From positions 62,001 to 126,000 of the forward strand of contig NZ_BMFY01000011.1 of assembly GCF_014639315.1 (NCBI RefSeq): a DNA stretch of 64,000 nucleotides, read 5' to 3'. Shown piece by piece: positions 19,975 through 30,053 of this stretch. This DNA comes from Sediminivirga luteola (GTDB taxonomy: Bacteria; Actinomycetota; Actinomycetes; Actinomycetales; Brevibacteriaceae). Each line of letters opens with the position of its first letter. Position 1 is the stretch's first letter. A program made the translations under genes and the position numbers. Under the pieces are notes generated by a model. It saw nothing but the letters and a program-made list of their open reading frames with translations. It searched no databases and was not told the origin of the DNA.

Positions 19975-21165
19975 TCACTTCAGGAAGTCCGGGATGTCCA
20001 GATCCCGCAGATCCCGGCGGCTGCGCTCCTCCGGCAGCGACTCCGGCACGTCCTCGTCACGGCCGGTCTCCCCCGCGCCCGGCTGCGCCTGCGGGTCGAT
20101 GCCCGGGGCCGGCGCCTCGGTGGAGGCCGGCACCGGCGCGATCACCGGGATGGTGCCGCTGCTGTGATCCTGCGTGGTGCTCTGCGGGAGCGTCTGCTGC
20201 GCCTGGTGGGCTTCCTGCTCGCCCGCGTCGAAACCGGCGGCGATGACCGTCACCCGGACCTCGTCGCCCAGATCGTCGTCGATGACGGCGCCGAAGATGA
20301 TGTTCGCCTCCGGGTGCGAGGCCTCCTGCACCAGGCGGGCGGCCTCGTTGATCTCGAACAGGCCCAGGTCGCTGCCGCCCTGAACCGAGATGAGCACGCC
20401 GTGGGCGCCGTCGATGCTGGCCTCCAGCAGCGGGGAGGCGATGGCCGCCTCGGCCGCCTGCATGGCGCGGTCCTCGCCGCGGGCGGCGCCGATCCCCATC
20501 AGGGCGGTGCCGGCGTCCTGCATGACCGACTTCACATCGGCGAAGTCGAGGTTGATCAGGCCCGGGGTGGAGATCAGATCGGTGATGCCCTGCACACCCG
20601 AGCGCAGCACCTCGTCCGCGGACTGGAAGGCCTCCAGCACCGAGACGTTGCGGTCCGAGATGGACAGCAGCCGGTCGTTCGGGATGACGATGAGGGTATC
20701 GACCTCTTCCTTCAGCGCCGCGATGCCGGCCTCGGCCTGGGCGGCGCGGCGGCGTCCCTCGAAGGTGAAGGGCCGGGTCACGACGCCGATGGTGAGCGCG
20801 CCGAGGGAGCGGGCCACGCGGGCCACGACGGGCGCGGCGCCGGTGCCGGTGCCGCCGCCCTCGCCTGCGGTGACGAAGACCATGTCGGCGCCGGCGAGGA
20901 CCTCGCGCAGCTCGTCCTCGTGGTCCTCCGCGGCTTTGCGGCCGACCTCGGGATCGGCGCCGGCGCCCAGGCCCCGGGTGGTCTCCTTGCCGATCTCCAG
21001 CTTGATGTGGGCATCGGACATCAGGAGCGCCTGCGCGTCGGTGTTGATCGCAATGAACTCCACGCCGCCCAGGCCGACATCGATCATGCGCTGGACGGCG
21101 TTCACGCCGCCGCCGCCGGTGCCGGCGACCTTGATATCAGCCCCGGACTGTGGGAATTCAGCCAA
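19975..21165 (-). CDS. ftsZ: Cell division GTPase FtsZ
   Basis: The tubulin-like protein that forms the Z ring, 396 residues. The GTP signature [10 protein letters not shown] is around residues 102-111. The C-terminal peptide [12 protein letters not shown] is the site for SepF binding. The start appears to be TTG at 21165, with AGAGGAAA upstream. Near the N-terminus the usual IKVVGIGGGG reads [10 protein letters not shown]. The gene is followed by pgeF, sepF, yggT and divIVA. Confidence 0.97.
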   Translation of the reverse strand: MAEFPQSGADIKVAGTGGGGVNAVQRMIDVGLGGVEFIAINTDAQALLMSDAHIKLEIGKETTRGLGAGADPEVGRKAAEDHEDELREVLAGADMVFVTAGEGGGTGTGAAPVVARVARSLGALTIGVVTRPFTFEGRRRAAQAEAGIAALKEEVDTLIVIPNDRLLSISDRNVSVLEAFQSADEVLRSGVQGITDLISTPGLINLDFADVKSVMQDAGTALMGIGAARGEDRAMQAAEAAIASPLLEASIDGAHGVLISVQGGSDLGLFEINEAARLVQEASHPEANIIFGAVIDDDLGDEVRVTVIAAGFDAGEQEAHQAQQTLPQSTTQDHSSGTIPVIAPVPASTEAPAPGIDPQAQPGAGETGRDEDVPESLPEERSRRDLRDLDIPDFLK

Positions 21166-21306
21166 GTCGGTTTCCTCTTTCGACGCATCGGGGCCGGCAG
21201 GTCTTCGAGGGACCTGGGCCGATAGTGCATTGCAGTGTGCTTGAAACGCTATTGCAGGGTCCGGGCCGGCGCAACAACCCGCCCGGCGTGTCCGAGCAGC
21301 GGCTGC

Positions 21307-22044
21307 TCAACCCGTGGTGACGGGCGTCCCGGGCCTGCTGACATCGATCGTCTCCGGTTCGCGCTCCAGCAGCATCAGCGTGACCTCCGCCTTGAGCTCG
21401 CCGTCCTCGGCGCCGCCCCAGTGCACCACGGTGCCGTCGTCCAGGGTGAGCTCCACCCGGTCCGGCGCCGGGGCGGCGATGCCGGTCACCCGCTCCCGGA
21501 GTTCCTGCGGCAGCGCGCCGACGATGCGGACCACGGCCGCGACCGCCTCGCCGTCCCCGCTGCCGGAGGCGATGCCGATCCGCGGCAGGTCCTGGTCCTC
21601 CTCGCCGGGCTCGCCGAGGGAGCTGCCGTGCGCGTCGACCAGGAATTCGCTGCCGCCGGACTCGATCAGCGCCACCGGGACTTTCTCCCGGAGGGTCACG
21701 CGCAGCGCCCTGGGCCCGGCGTAGGAGATCTCGGCACGGTCGACGGCCGGTTCGGAGTCGAGGACGTCCTGGGCGATCCGGCCCAGCGGCAGGCGCGGCA
21801 GCGGCGTCCCGGCGTACCCGTCCAGGATGGACTGCTCCACTGCTCCGGCGTCGGCGCGGCCGGCACCGGTGACGCGGACCTGCTCCAGGCGCAGCAGCGG
21901 CGAGAACCAGGCGACGGCGGCCAGCGCCAGCAGCACCACCAGGACGCCGGCGGCGATCAGCCACCGGCGCCATCGGCGGCGACGGCGCTCCAGGATCCGC
22001 CCGGTGAGGTTGGCCGGCTCCCCCGGCCCGATCTGCTCGGCCAC
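21307..22044 (-). CDS. ftsQ: Cell division protein FtsQ (POTRA domain)
   Basis: A 245-residue bitopic divisome protein: cytoplasmic basic stretch, one transmembrane helix (about residues 30-50), then a POTRA domain (SPLLRLEQVRVTGAG) and the FtsQ beta domain. The frame is open farther upstream into murC. I choose GTG 22044 because it lies after the murC stop and has GGGAG upstream. FtsQ connects FtsL/FtsB to the septal synthase in the FtsQLB complex. Confidence 0.9.
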   Translation of the reverse strand: MAEQIGPGEPANLTGRILERRRRRWRRWLIAAGVLVVLLALAAVAWFSPLLRLEQVRVTGAGRADAGAVEQSILDGYAGTPLPRLPLGRIAQDVLDSEPAVDRAEISYAGPRALRVTLREKVPVALIESGGSEFLVDAHGSSLGEPGEEDQDLPRIGIASGSGDGEAVAAVVRIVGALPQELRERVTGIAAPAPDRVELTLDDGTVVHWGGAEDGELKAEVTLMLLEREPETIDVSRPGTPVTTG

Positions 22045-22114
22045 GTCTGCTTGGCTCCCGTCGTCCTGGTACGTCCTGCTATGTCCCGGTGCCCCGGCAC
22101 CTCCTCCCGGCCGC

Positions 22115-23530
22115 TCAGCCGAGGGCTTTGAGGACCTCCGGGCCCAGCACGGTGACATCGCCGGCACCGATGGTCAGGACGACGTCGCCGGGCTGCGCCA
22201 GGCCGGCCACCTGCCCGGCGGCGTCGAGGAAGGACGGCTGGAAGTGCCTCCGGTCCTCCGGCAGGTCCACCCGGTCGGCGATCACGGCGCCGGTCACGCC
22301 GGGCACCGGGTCCTCCCGGGCGGCGTAAATGTCCAGCACCACCACGTGGTCGGCCAGCGAGAGCGCCCGGGCGAACTCCTCGGTGAAGGCCAGGGTGCGG
22401 GAGTACAGATGCGGCTGGAACACCGCGATGACCCGCCCTCCGGGCGCCAGCACCCCGCGGGCGGCCTTCAGCACGGCGGTGACCTCAGTGGGGTGGTGGG
22501 CGTAATCGTCGTAGACCCGGACGCCGCGGGCCTCGCCGCGCAGCTCGAAGCGCCGCCGGGTGCCGCCGAACAGGGCCAGGCCGGCCAGCACGCGCTCGGA
22601 CGGCAGGCCGAGCAGATGCCCCACGGAGAAGGCCGCCGCGGCATTGAGCGCATTGTGCGCCCCGGGCTGCTGCAGCTCGACCTCGCCGATCCGCAGTCCG
22701 CCGACCACCAGGCCGAAGGTGGCGCCGGTGCTGGAGGACCCCAGGTCGACCACGCGCACATCGCAGTACTCGCCCGTGCCGTAGAGCAGGACCTCGACCC
22801 CCGCAGCCCGGGCCCGCTCGGCCACATCCCGGGCACCGGGGTCGTCGCCGCAGGCCACGACGGTGCCGCCGGTGGTGTCGCGCACCCGGAGGCAGAAGGC
22901 GTCGAAGGCCTGCACGACGGCCTCGGCGCTGCCGTAGTGATCCAGGTGGTCGGCTTCGACATTGGTGATGACGCCGACGGTGGGCGTGTACAGCAGGAAG
23001 GAGCCATCGGATTCGTCCGCCTCGGCGACGAACACGTCCCCCGTGCCGTCCTGGGCGTTGGCACCGGAAGCCGAGAGCACCCCGCCGATAGCGAAGGAGG
23101 GGTCGATCCCGCAATGCTGCAGCGCCACGGTGGTCATGGAGGTGGTGGTGGTCTTGCCGTGCGTGCCGGCGATCGCGATGGCGCGCCGTCCCAGCATGAG
23201 CGAGGCCAGGGCGGCCGAGCGGTGGATCACCCTTAAGTTCCGCGACCGGGCCGCTGCCAGCTCGGGATTGTCCTCGCGGATGGCCGAGGACACCACGACG
23301 GTGTCCGCCTCGCCCAGGTGGGCGGGATCGTGGCCGATGCTCACCTGGGCGCCCAGGCCGCGCAGGACGTCCGCGGCGACGGACTCCTTCGCGTCGGAAC
23401 CGGATACGGCGATGCCCCTGGAGAGCATGATCCGGGCGATGCCGGACATGCCGGCCCCGCCGATGCCGATGAAGTGGACCCGGCCGAGCTCGGCCGGCGA
23501 GACGATGGCTCCGGCGTCCTGCGCGTTCAC
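22115..23530 (-). CDS. murC: UDP-N-acetylmuramate--L-alanine ligase
   Basis: A 471-residue Mur ligase that adds L-Ala to UDP-MurNAc with ATP. It has the nucleotide-binding loop FIGIGGAGMSGIARI at the N-terminus, the ATP P-loop GTHGKTTTTSM, and EADESDGSFL. The GTG start directly abuts the murG stop. It precedes ftsQ in the dcw order. Confidence 0.96.
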   Translation of the reverse strand: MNAQDAGAIVSPAELGRVHFIGIGGAGMSGIARIMLSRGIAVSGSDAKESVAADVLRGLGAQVSIGHDPAHLGEADTVVVSSAIREDNPELAAARSRNLRVIHRSAALASLMLGRRAIAIAGTHGKTTTTSMTTVALQHCGIDPSFAIGGVLSASGANAQDGTGDVFVAEADESDGSFLLYTPTVGVITNVEADHLDHYGSAEAVVQAFDAFCLRVRDTTGGTVVACGDDPGARDVAERARAAGVEVLLYGTGEYCDVRVVDLGSSSTGATFGLVVGGLRIGEVELQQPGAHNALNAAAAFSVGHLLGLPSERVLAGLALFGGTRRRFELRGEARGVRVYDDYAHHPTEVTAVLKAARGVLAPGGRVIAVFQPHLYSRTLAFTEEFARALSLADHVVVLDIYAAREDPVPGVTGAVIADRVDLPEDRRHFQPSFLDAAGQVAGLAQPGDVVLTIGAGDVTVLGPEVLKALG

Positions 23531-24658
23531 TTACTCCGCCTTCCTGGTGCGATCGCGGCCACCCGGCCGTCTCCCCTGCTCGATGGCGTCGTCGACCATG
23601 TCGGCCAGCCGCTCGTCGGCGTCCCGCATCGGCAGGGTGCCGCTGGCGGCGGTCATGGCCGCCAGCCGCCGGGGGTCCTGCAGCAGCGGCAGGACCAGCT
23701 CCGCGACCGTGCGGCCGTCGAAGTCCGCGTCGTCCACCAGCGTGGCGGCACCGGCCTCGACCGCGGACCGGGCGTTCAGGCGCTGCTCGCCGTTGCCGAT
23801 CGGCAGCGGCACGTAGACGGCGGGCAGGCCCACCGCGGTGACCTCGCTGACGGTGCCCGCCCCGGCCCGGGCGATGATGAGGTCCGCCACGGCATAGACG
23901 TCCTCCATCCGGCTGGCGTACTCCAGGACGTGGTAGCGGGGAAGGTCACCGAGCGCCTCGCGCACGGGCTGGTCCTTCCCGGCGCCGGTCAGGTGCACGA
24001 CCTGGACGCCGGCCGCGGCGATCTGCTCCCGGGCGGCGGCCAGACCCGCATTGAGCCGGGCCGCGCCGAGCGAGCCGCCGGTCACGGCGAGGGTGGGCAG
24101 CGCCGGGTCCAGGCCCAGGCGGACGGCGGCCTCCGGACGGGCGGCGGCCCGGTCGAGCTGGGAGATCTCGGTGCGCATCGGCATGCCGATCGGCCGGGCC
24201 CCGGACAGCGGAGTGCCCGGGAAGGCGCAGGCGACGTGATCGCTCAGCAGGGCACCGACGCGATTGGCCAGCCCGGGGCGGAAGTTCGCCTCGTGCACCA
24301 CGATCGGCACCCGCATCGAACGCGCCGCCAGATAGGCCGGGGTGGAGACGTAGCCGCCGACGCCGACCACCGCATCGGCGCCGGACTGCGCGATCAGGCG
24401 GCGCATGTCCCTGATGGTGCCGGCGAAGCGCCCCGGGAAGCGCAGCGCCGCGCCGGAGGGCTTGCGCGGCATGGGGACGCGGGCGATCGTGGCGAAGTCG
24501 AAACCGGCCTCCGGCACCAGGCGTGCTTCCAGGCCCTCGGCGGTGCCGACCATGAGCACCCGGACGTCCGGATGCCGGCGCCTGAGCGCGCGGCCCAGCG
24601 CCAGCATCGGCGAGACGTGTCCGGTGGTGCCCCCGCCCGCGATGACGATGCTGCTCAT
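23531..24658 (-). CDS. murG: MurG, lipid II-forming GlcNAc transferase
   Basis: A 375-residue GT-B glycosyltransferase that converts lipid I to lipid II on the inner membrane face. The N-terminal glycine loop GGGTTGHVSPMLALGRALR and the C-terminal donor-site segment IARAGAGTVSEVTAVGLP are visible. The same frame stays open upstream through ftsW; the start ATG 24658 is fixed by the Gly loop and a 4-nt overlap with the ftsW stop. Confidence 0.95.
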   Translation of the reverse strand: MSSIVIAGGGTTGHVSPMLALGRALRRRHPDVRVLMVGTAEGLEARLVPEAGFDFATIARVPMPRKPSGAALRFPGRFAGTIRDMRRLIAQSGADAVVGVGGYVSTPAYLAARSMRVPIVVHEANFRPGLANRVGALLSDHVACAFPGTPLSGARPIGMPMRTEISQLDRAAARPEAAVRLGLDPALPTLAVTGGSLGAARLNAGLAAAREQIAAAGVQVVHLTGAGKDQPVREALGDLPRYHVLEYASRMEDVYAVADLIIARAGAGTVSEVTAVGLPAVYVPLPIGNGEQRLNARSAVEAGAATLVDDADFDGRTVAELVLPLLQDPRRLAAMTAASGTLPMRDADERLADMVDDAIEQGRRPGGRDRTRKAE

Positions 24659-25932
24659 GAGGGTGTGCTCTCTCGCTTTCGTGCTCGGCGCGCGCTGATG
24701 TCGACGGCTCCGCGCGCGCGGGACAGATAACCGGTCAGGGCGGCACGGCCGCCCGCCTCGTGCAGGGCGAAGGACATCACCATCGCCAGCGCGAGGCATG
24801 TAGACATCATGGCGGACCCGCCCGCGGAGACCAGCGGCAGCGGCACGCCGATGACGGGCAGCAGGTTCGCCACCACGCCGATGTTGATCGCCGCCTGGCC
24901 CACCACCCAGGTGAGCACCGCCGCGGTGGTCACCTTGATGAACATGTCCTGGCTGCGGGCGATCAGCCGGAACATGCCGTAGGCCAGCAGCGCGAACAGC
25001 AGCACCACCAGGAGGGTGCCGATGAAGCCGAGTTCCTCGCCGATGATGGCGAAGATGTAGTCGTTGTGCGCCGCCGGCAGCCAGCCCCACTTCTCGCGGC
25101 TGGCGCCCAGGCCCTTGCCCGTCCAGCCGCCGGAGGCGAGGGCGAACAGGCCGTGGTTGGTCTGCCAGTGCGTGCCCATGGGGTCGTGGGCGGGGTCGTC
25201 GGCGCCGACCAGGAGCGACTGGATGCGGTGCATCCGGTTGGGACTGGTCAGCACGAAGAACAGCACGCCGGCGGCGAGCACGCTCACCAGGCCGATGAGC
25301 ATCCGCAGGGGCGTCCCGGCGGCGAAGAACGCGCCCAGTCCCAGCAGCACGACGATCATCGCGGTGCCCAGGTCCTCGCTGGAGACCATGATGACGCCGA
25401 GCATCAGCAGGAAGCCGCCGACCGGGAAGAGGAAGCCCTTCCAGGTGCTCAGCCGCTGCCGCTGGTGGCCGACTACGAAACCGAGCCACAGGGCGAGACC
25501 GAATTTGGCGAACTCGGCCGGCTGCAGCGTCGTGAAGCCCAGGCTGATCCAGCCGGAGTTGCCGCCGGCTGAGACACCCAGGCCGGGCACCAGCGGGAGG
25601 AACTGCGAGCCGAGCGCCACCACCATCACCAGGTACGCCAGCCGCCGCCAGCCGGTGGGCGGCAGCAGCATCGCCACGACCGCCAGCGGGATGGTGGCGG
25701 CCAGCGCGATCAGCTGCCCGCGCGCGGTGCCGAAGGAGGATCCGGACTGGGTGAAGTCGAACACGGAGGACGCCGAGAGCACCATCATCAGGCCGATGCC
25801 CACGAGCGCGGCCGTCGCGGCGAGCAGGATCCAGAAGGTCGCGATGGGCTGGTCGAGCAGTTCCCGCAGCCGTCCGCGCGCCGGCGCCGTGAGGGCGCCG
25901 GGGTCCAGATCCTCCCGCGTCGAGGCCATCAT
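24655..25932 (-). CDS. ftsW: Septal peptidoglycan polymerase FtsW (SEDS family)
   Basis: A 425-residue polytopic SEDS glycosyltransferase that polymerises lipid II at the septum with FtsI. It has about ten hydrophobic segments, with signature stretches GGNSGWISLGFTTLQPAEFAK and GGWTGKGLGASREKWGWLPAAHNDYIFA (quoted in part) and PLVSAGGSAM. It overlaps murD and murG by 4 nt on each side. Two adjacent Met codons are possible starts; the first forms the ATGA overlap. Confidence 0.95.
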   Translation of the reverse strand: MMASTREDLDPGALTAPARGRLRELLDQPIATFWILLAATAALVGIGLMMVLSASSVFDFTQSGSSFGTARGQLIALAATIPLAVVAMLLPPTGWRRLAYLVMVVALGSQFLPLVPGLGVSAGGNSGWISLGFTTLQPAEFAKFGLALWLGFVVGHQRQRLSTWKGFLFPVGGFLLMLGVIMVSSEDLGTAMIVVLLGLGAFFAAGTPLRMLIGLVSVLAAGVLFFVLTSPNRMHRIQSLLVGADDPAHDPMGTHWQTNHGLFALASGGWTGKGLGASREKWGWLPAAHNDYIFAIIGEELGFIGTLLVVLLFALLAYGMFRLIARSQDMFIKVTTAAVLTWVVGQAAINIGVVANLLPVIGVPLPLVSAGGSAMMSTCLALAMVMSFALHEAGGRAALTGYLSRARGAVDISARRARKRESTPS

Positions 25933-27479
25933 CCGCCCCCGTGCGGCTCGTGCGCCTCACCGCCGCGCTGGCGGGCGCGGACGGCGCGGTGGAACTCGTC
26001 CCCGCGCTGAGCGTAGTCGCGGAACTGGTCCATGGAGGCCGCCGCCGGGGCCAGCAGCACGGTGTCCCCGGCCGCGGCGAGCTCTGCCGCGCGCTGCACG
26101 GCGGCGTCCATCACGGCGGGACCGGCGGCGTGCTCGATCCTGGCCACGGGAACGTCCAAGCCGGCCTCGGCGATGCCGTCTCGCAGGGGCGCCGGATCGG
26201 CGCCGATCAGCACCACGGCCTTGATCCGGTCCGCGTGGCGGCGGACCAGGTCCGCGTACCGGGCGCCTTTGGCCAGCCCGCCGGCGATCCAGACGATCGA
26301 GTCGAAGGATCCCAGGGAGGCGTCGGCGGCATGCGGATTGGTGGCCTTGGAGTCGTCGACCCACCGGACGCCGCCGGCCTCGGCCACGGTCTCCAGGCGG
26401 TGGGCGCCGGGCCGGTAGGCGCGCAGGCCGTCGCGGACCGCACCGGCGGGGACGCCGATGCTGCGGGCCAGGGCGGCGGCGGCCAGGGCGTTGGCGATCT
26501 GGTGCAGCGGCGGCGCCTGGCCGGGCATGCCGGCCGCCAGAGCCACATCCGCCAGGCTGCCCAGTTCGGCGGCGGCCTTGTGGCGGTTGGGCAGATAGGC
26601 ACGGTCCACCAGGAGGTCCTCGATCACGCCGAGCTCTCCGACCCGGGGGGCGCCGGTGGAGAACCCGATGGCACGGGCGCCGGCGATCACATCGGCCTGC
26701 TCGACCATGCGCAGCGTGGCCTCGTCGTGACGGTTGTACACGCAGGCGTTCTGCACGTGCTCGTAGGCGCGGGCCTTGTCCTCGGCGTAGCCCTCGCGGC
26801 CGCCGTGCCAGTCGAGGTGGTCGTCGTCGAGGTTGAGGCACACGGCGGCGTGCGCGGACATGGAACGCTGCCAGTGCAGCTGGAAGCTGGCCAGCTCGAT
26901 GCACAGCACCTCGAGGCTGTCGTCGAGCACCGCTTCCAGCAGAGGGGCGCCGATGTTGCCGCAGGCACGCGTGCGCAGGCCCGCGGCGCTCACCATCGAC
27001 TCCAGCATCCCGGTCACCGTGGTCTTGCCGTTGGTGCCGGTCACCACCAGCCAGGGGGCGGCATCGGCGCCGCGCACGTGCCAGGCCAGTTCGACCTCGC
27101 CCCAGACCGGGATTCCCCGCGCGAAGGCTTCCTGCACCAGCGGCGAGTCCGGCCGCCAGCCCTGGGAGACGATGAGCAGATCGGGTGCGCCGGCGTCGCC
27201 GAACTCCGGCAGCGCGCGCACGGTGTCCGGTCCGCGGCGCACCTGGGCCCCGAGGACCTCGAGCAGGGAGATGCGATCGGTGAGGTCACGGGTCTCGTCC
27301 GCGTCGACGACGATCACCTCCGCCCCGCGCTCGGCCAGGTGGACCGCGCAGGGGAACCCCGAGACGCCGAGGCCGGCCACGACGGCGCGCAGCCCGGCCA
27401 GGGAGCTGCTGGGCCCCTGGATCCGGGCGGTGGCGTCGTTCTGGGCGGCGATGGTGCCGGCGGGGTTCGCGGGGTTCAC
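25929..27479 (-). CDS. murD: UDP-N-acetylmuramoyl-L-alanine--D-glutamate ligase
   Basis: A 516-residue Mur ligase adding D-Glu. The N-terminal Rossmann region is [23 protein letters not shown], the P-loop [11 protein letters not shown], and the C-terminal domain contains [17 protein letters not shown] 27479 is the start because it overlaps the mraY stop in a GTGA; the frame stays open antisense-like through mraY but that part is not coding. Longer than E. coli MurD by about 75 residues, partly from an N-terminal extension of about 30. Confidence 0.95.
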   Translation of the reverse strand: MNPANPAGTIAAQNDATARIQGPSSSLAGLRAVVAGLGVSGFPCAVHLAERGAEVIVVDADETRDLTDRISLLEVLGAQVRRGPDTVRALPEFGDAGAPDLLIVSQGWRPDSPLVQEAFARGIPVWGEVELAWHVRGADAAPWLVVTGTNGKTTVTGMLESMVSAAGLRTRACGNIGAPLLEAVLDDSLEVLCIELASFQLHWQRSMSAHAAVCLNLDDDHLDWHGGREGYAEDKARAYEHVQNACVYNRHDEATLRMVEQADVIAGARAIGFSTGAPRVGELGVIEDLLVDRAYLPNRHKAAAELGSLADVALAAGMPGQAPPLHQIANALAAAALARSIGVPAGAVRDGLRAYRPGAHRLETVAEAGGVRWVDDSKATNPHAADASLGSFDSIVWIAGGLAKGARYADLVRRHADRIKAVVLIGADPAPLRDGIAEAGLDVPVARIEHAAGPAVMDAAVQRAAELAAAGDTVLLAPAAASMDQFRDYAQRGDEFHRAVRARQRGGEAHEPHGGG

Positions 27480-28561
27480 AGCCGGGCCACCCACTCCCCG
27501 TAGAACAGGGCCGCGCCGGCGATCGCGAACAGGCCGGCGATGATCCAGAACCGGACCACGATGGTCACCTCGGCCCAGCCTTTGAGCTCGAAGTGGTGCT
27601 GCAGCGGCGCCATCCGGAACACGCGCTTGCCGGTGGTCTTGAAGGAGGCCACCTGGATGAGCACGCTCAGGGTGATGATGACGAACAGCCCGCACAGCAC
27701 GATCAGCAGCAGCTGGGTGCGGCTGAGGATGGCGATGCCGGCGACGGCGCCGCCGAAGGCCAGGGAACCGGTGTCGCCCATGAAGATCTTCGCCGGGGAG
27801 GTGTTCCACCACAGGAAGCCGAACGCCGCGCCGGCCATGGCAGCGGCGACCATCGCCAGGTCCCGCGGGTCGCGGACCATGTAACAGGCGCTCTCCACCG
27901 CGCGGGGCACATCGCAGCCCTGGGTGTGCTGCCACGAGGTGATGAGCACATAGGCGCCGAGCACCATCACGGAGGCGCCGGTCGCCAGGCCGTCGAGGCC
28001 GTCGGTGAGGTTCACCGCGTTGGAGGCTGCGGTGATGATGAGGTTGGCCCAGACGACGAACAGGATGAGCCCGACGAGGCCGCCGGCGAAGGCCAGGTCC
28101 AGGGGCAGATCGCGGACGAAGGAGATCGCGGTGGAGGCGGGGGTGAGCCCGTCCTCGTCGCGGAATTGCAGGGCGCCGATGGCGAAGGTGATGCCGACGA
28201 AGCCCTGGCCGATGATCTTCTGGTAGGCGCGCAGGCCCAGGGACCGCTGCTTCTTGACCTTGATGAAGTCGTCCAGGAAGCCGACCAGGCCCAGGCCCGT
28301 GACGAGCCACAGCACGAGCATGCCGGAGACGGTCGGCGCCGAGCCTGTCGCCAGGTGCGCGCCGAGGTAGCCCAGGATGGTGGCGGCGATGATGACGACG
28401 CCGCCCATGGTGGGTGTGCCGCGTTTGGTGGCGTGCGAGGTGGGCCCGTCGTCTCGGATGAACTGGCCGTAGCCGTGCCGGACGAGGACCTTGATGAACT
28501 GCGGCGTGCCCACGAAGGTGAGCAGCAGCGCGATGCAGCAGGCGAGGAGGATGGCGATCAT
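27476..28561 (-). CDS. mraY: Phospho-MurNAc-pentapeptide transferase MraY
   Basis: A 361-residue membrane enzyme that makes lipid I from UDP-MurNAc-pentapeptide and undecaprenyl phosphate. Motifs: FLDDFIKV (Asp pair near the active site), [15 protein letters not shown] and the C-terminal [10 protein letters not shown], whose His residues are conserved. About ten transmembrane segments. ATGA overlaps with murF upstream, GTGA with murD downstream. Confidence 0.96.
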   Translation of the reverse strand: MIAILLACCIALLLTFVGTPQFIKVLVRHGYGQFIRDDGPTSHATKRGTPTMGGVVIIAATILGYLGAHLATGSAPTVSGMLVLWLVTGLGLVGFLDDFIKVKKQRSLGLRAYQKIIGQGFVGITFAIGALQFRDEDGLTPASTAISFVRDLPLDLAFAGGLVGLILFVVWANLIITAASNAVNLTDGLDGLATGASVMVLGAYVLITSWQHTQGCDVPRAVESACYMVRDPRDLAMVAAAMAGAAFGFLWWNTSPAKIFMGDTGSLAFGGAVAGIAILSRTQLLLIVLCGLFVIITLSVLIQVASFKTTGKRVFRMAPLQHHFELKGWAEVTIVVRFWIIAGLFAIAGAALFYGEWVARL

Positions 28562-30039
28562 GACGCGGTCGTGACTCCTGCGATCTCGTCGCCGAGAAGG
28601 CGCAGCCCGGCGTCATGGGAGGACTTGAACAGGACGAGGTCGCCGGGCTGGAGCTCGGCCTGGAGCAGATCGCGGGCCTCCGCGATCGTCGCGACCCAGG
28701 CGGCCTCGTGACCCCAGGATCCCTCGAGGTTGGCGGCGGTGTAGATGGGCTTGGCGCCCTCCCCCACGGCGATGGTGCGGGTGATGTTGAGCCGGACCAC
28801 GAGCTCGCCGAGGTCGGCGTGGGCCTGGCGGGAGGATTCGCCGAGATCGAGCATCTCGCCGAGCACCGCGAAGGTGCGGCGAGGCGGGTTCTCCGCGTCG
28901 CCCCGGCCCATCGCGGCGAGCGTCTTGAGCGCCGAGCGCATCGAGTCGGGATTGGCGTTGTAGGCGTCGTTGATGACGGTGACGCCCTCGGGCGAGTCGA
29001 TCAGCTCCATCCGCCAGCGGCTGGCGGCGCCGGACGTCGCCAGGGTGGTGGCGATCGTCTTGGCCGGCACGCCGCAGGCACGTGCCGCCGAGGCGGCGGC
29101 GAGCGCGTTGTACACGTGATGCTCGCCCAGCAGCGCCAGGCGGACGTGCTGGGGCTCCTCGCCGGGCAGTTCCAGGGTGAAGGCGCTGCGCCCGCTGGCA
29201 TCGGAGACGGCGTCCGAGGCGGTGACGATCTCGTCGCCCTCGCGCGCGGCCTGCGGCAGGGTCCCGCGGGTGGAGAACCAGGTGACGCGCACGCCGGGCT
29301 GCAGCGCGTCCCGCATGGCGGCGACGCGGTGGTCATCGGCGTTGAGCACGGCGGTGCCGCCGGCGATGAGCGATTCGACCAGCTCGGACTTCGCCCGGGC
29401 GGTGTTCTCGACGGAGCCGAAGGCGCCGCTGTGGGCGGAGCCGACGTTCAGCTCCACGCCGATGTCGGGGCGTACGAGCGAGGTGAGGTAGGCGAGGTTG
29501 CCGATGCTGCGGGCGCCCATCTCCAGCACCAGGAAGCGGGTGTCCTCGCCGGCGCGCAGCGCGGTCAGCGGCACGCCGACCTCGTTGTTGTAGGAGTTCG
29601 GCGGCCAGATGGTCTCGCCCTGGGAGGAGAGCAGATCGGCGATGAGGTCCTTGGCGGTGGTCTTGCCCGCGGAGCCGGTGATGCCGATGACGGTGAGCGC
29701 GCCGTCGCCGGCTGCGCGCAGCGCCTCCACATTCGCGCGGGCCAGCTGGCCCAGGGCGACGGTGGCGTCGTCCACCCGGACGGTCGGCAGGGGCCTGCCC
29801 TCCAGGCTGGGCACCTGTTCGGCGATGACGAGGGCGGCGCCGGCCTCCACGGCCGCGCCGGCGAAGGTGATGCCGTCGAATCGCTCGCCGCGCCGGGCGA
29901 CGTAGATGTCCCCGGGAGTCACCTCCCGGGAGTCGGTGACGACCCCGCCGGTGAGGGGGGTTTCGGGGCCCTCGGGGCCCAGGCCGATCAGCTCGCCGTT
30001 GACGGCGGCTGCGATCTCGCGTGCTGAGAAGTGCTTCAT
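28558..30039 (-). CDS. murF: UDP-N-acetylmuramoyl-tripeptide--D-Ala-D-Ala ligase
   Basis: A 493-residue Mur ligase that adds the D-Ala-D-Ala dipeptide. P-loop [14 protein letters not shown], the family-specific [12 protein letters not shown], the YNANPDSM segment and the C-terminal SHDAGLRLL. It starts at ATG 30039, 14 bp after the murE stop. Standard position between murE and mraY. Confidence 0.95.
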   Translation of the reverse strand: MKHFSAREIAAAVNGELIGLGPEGPETPLTGGVVTDSREVTPGDIYVARRGERFDGITFAGAAVEAGAALVIAEQVPSLEGRPLPTVRVDDATVALGQLARANVEALRAAGDGALTVIGITGSAGKTTAKDLIADLLSSQGETIWPPNSYNNEVGVPLTALRAGEDTRFLVLEMGARSIGNLAYLTSLVRPDIGVELNVGSAHSGAFGSVENTARAKSELVESLIAGGTAVLNADDHRVAAMRDALQPGVRVTWFSTRGTLPQAAREGDEIVTASDAVSDASGRSAFTLELPGEEPQHVRLALLGEHHVYNALAAASAARACGVPAKTIATTLATSGAASRWRMELIDSPEGVTVINDAYNANPDSMRSALKTLAAMGRGDAENPPRRTFAVLGEMLDLGESSRQAHADLGELVVRLNITRTIAVGEGAKPIYTAANLEGSWGHEAAWVATIAEARDLLQAELQPGDLVLFKSSHDAGLRLLGDEIAGVTTAS

Positions 30040-30053
30040 GACAACCCCGAACT

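Noticed and set aside
24659-25960. N-terminal extension of the murG frame through ftsW
   Set aside because: Out-of-frame copy of ftsW; the glycine loop of MurG begins at 24658.
27480-28616. N-terminal extension of the murD frame
   Set aside because: It reads through mraY out of frame; the residues are Arg/His/Pro-rich. The real start is the GTG overlapping the mraY stop.
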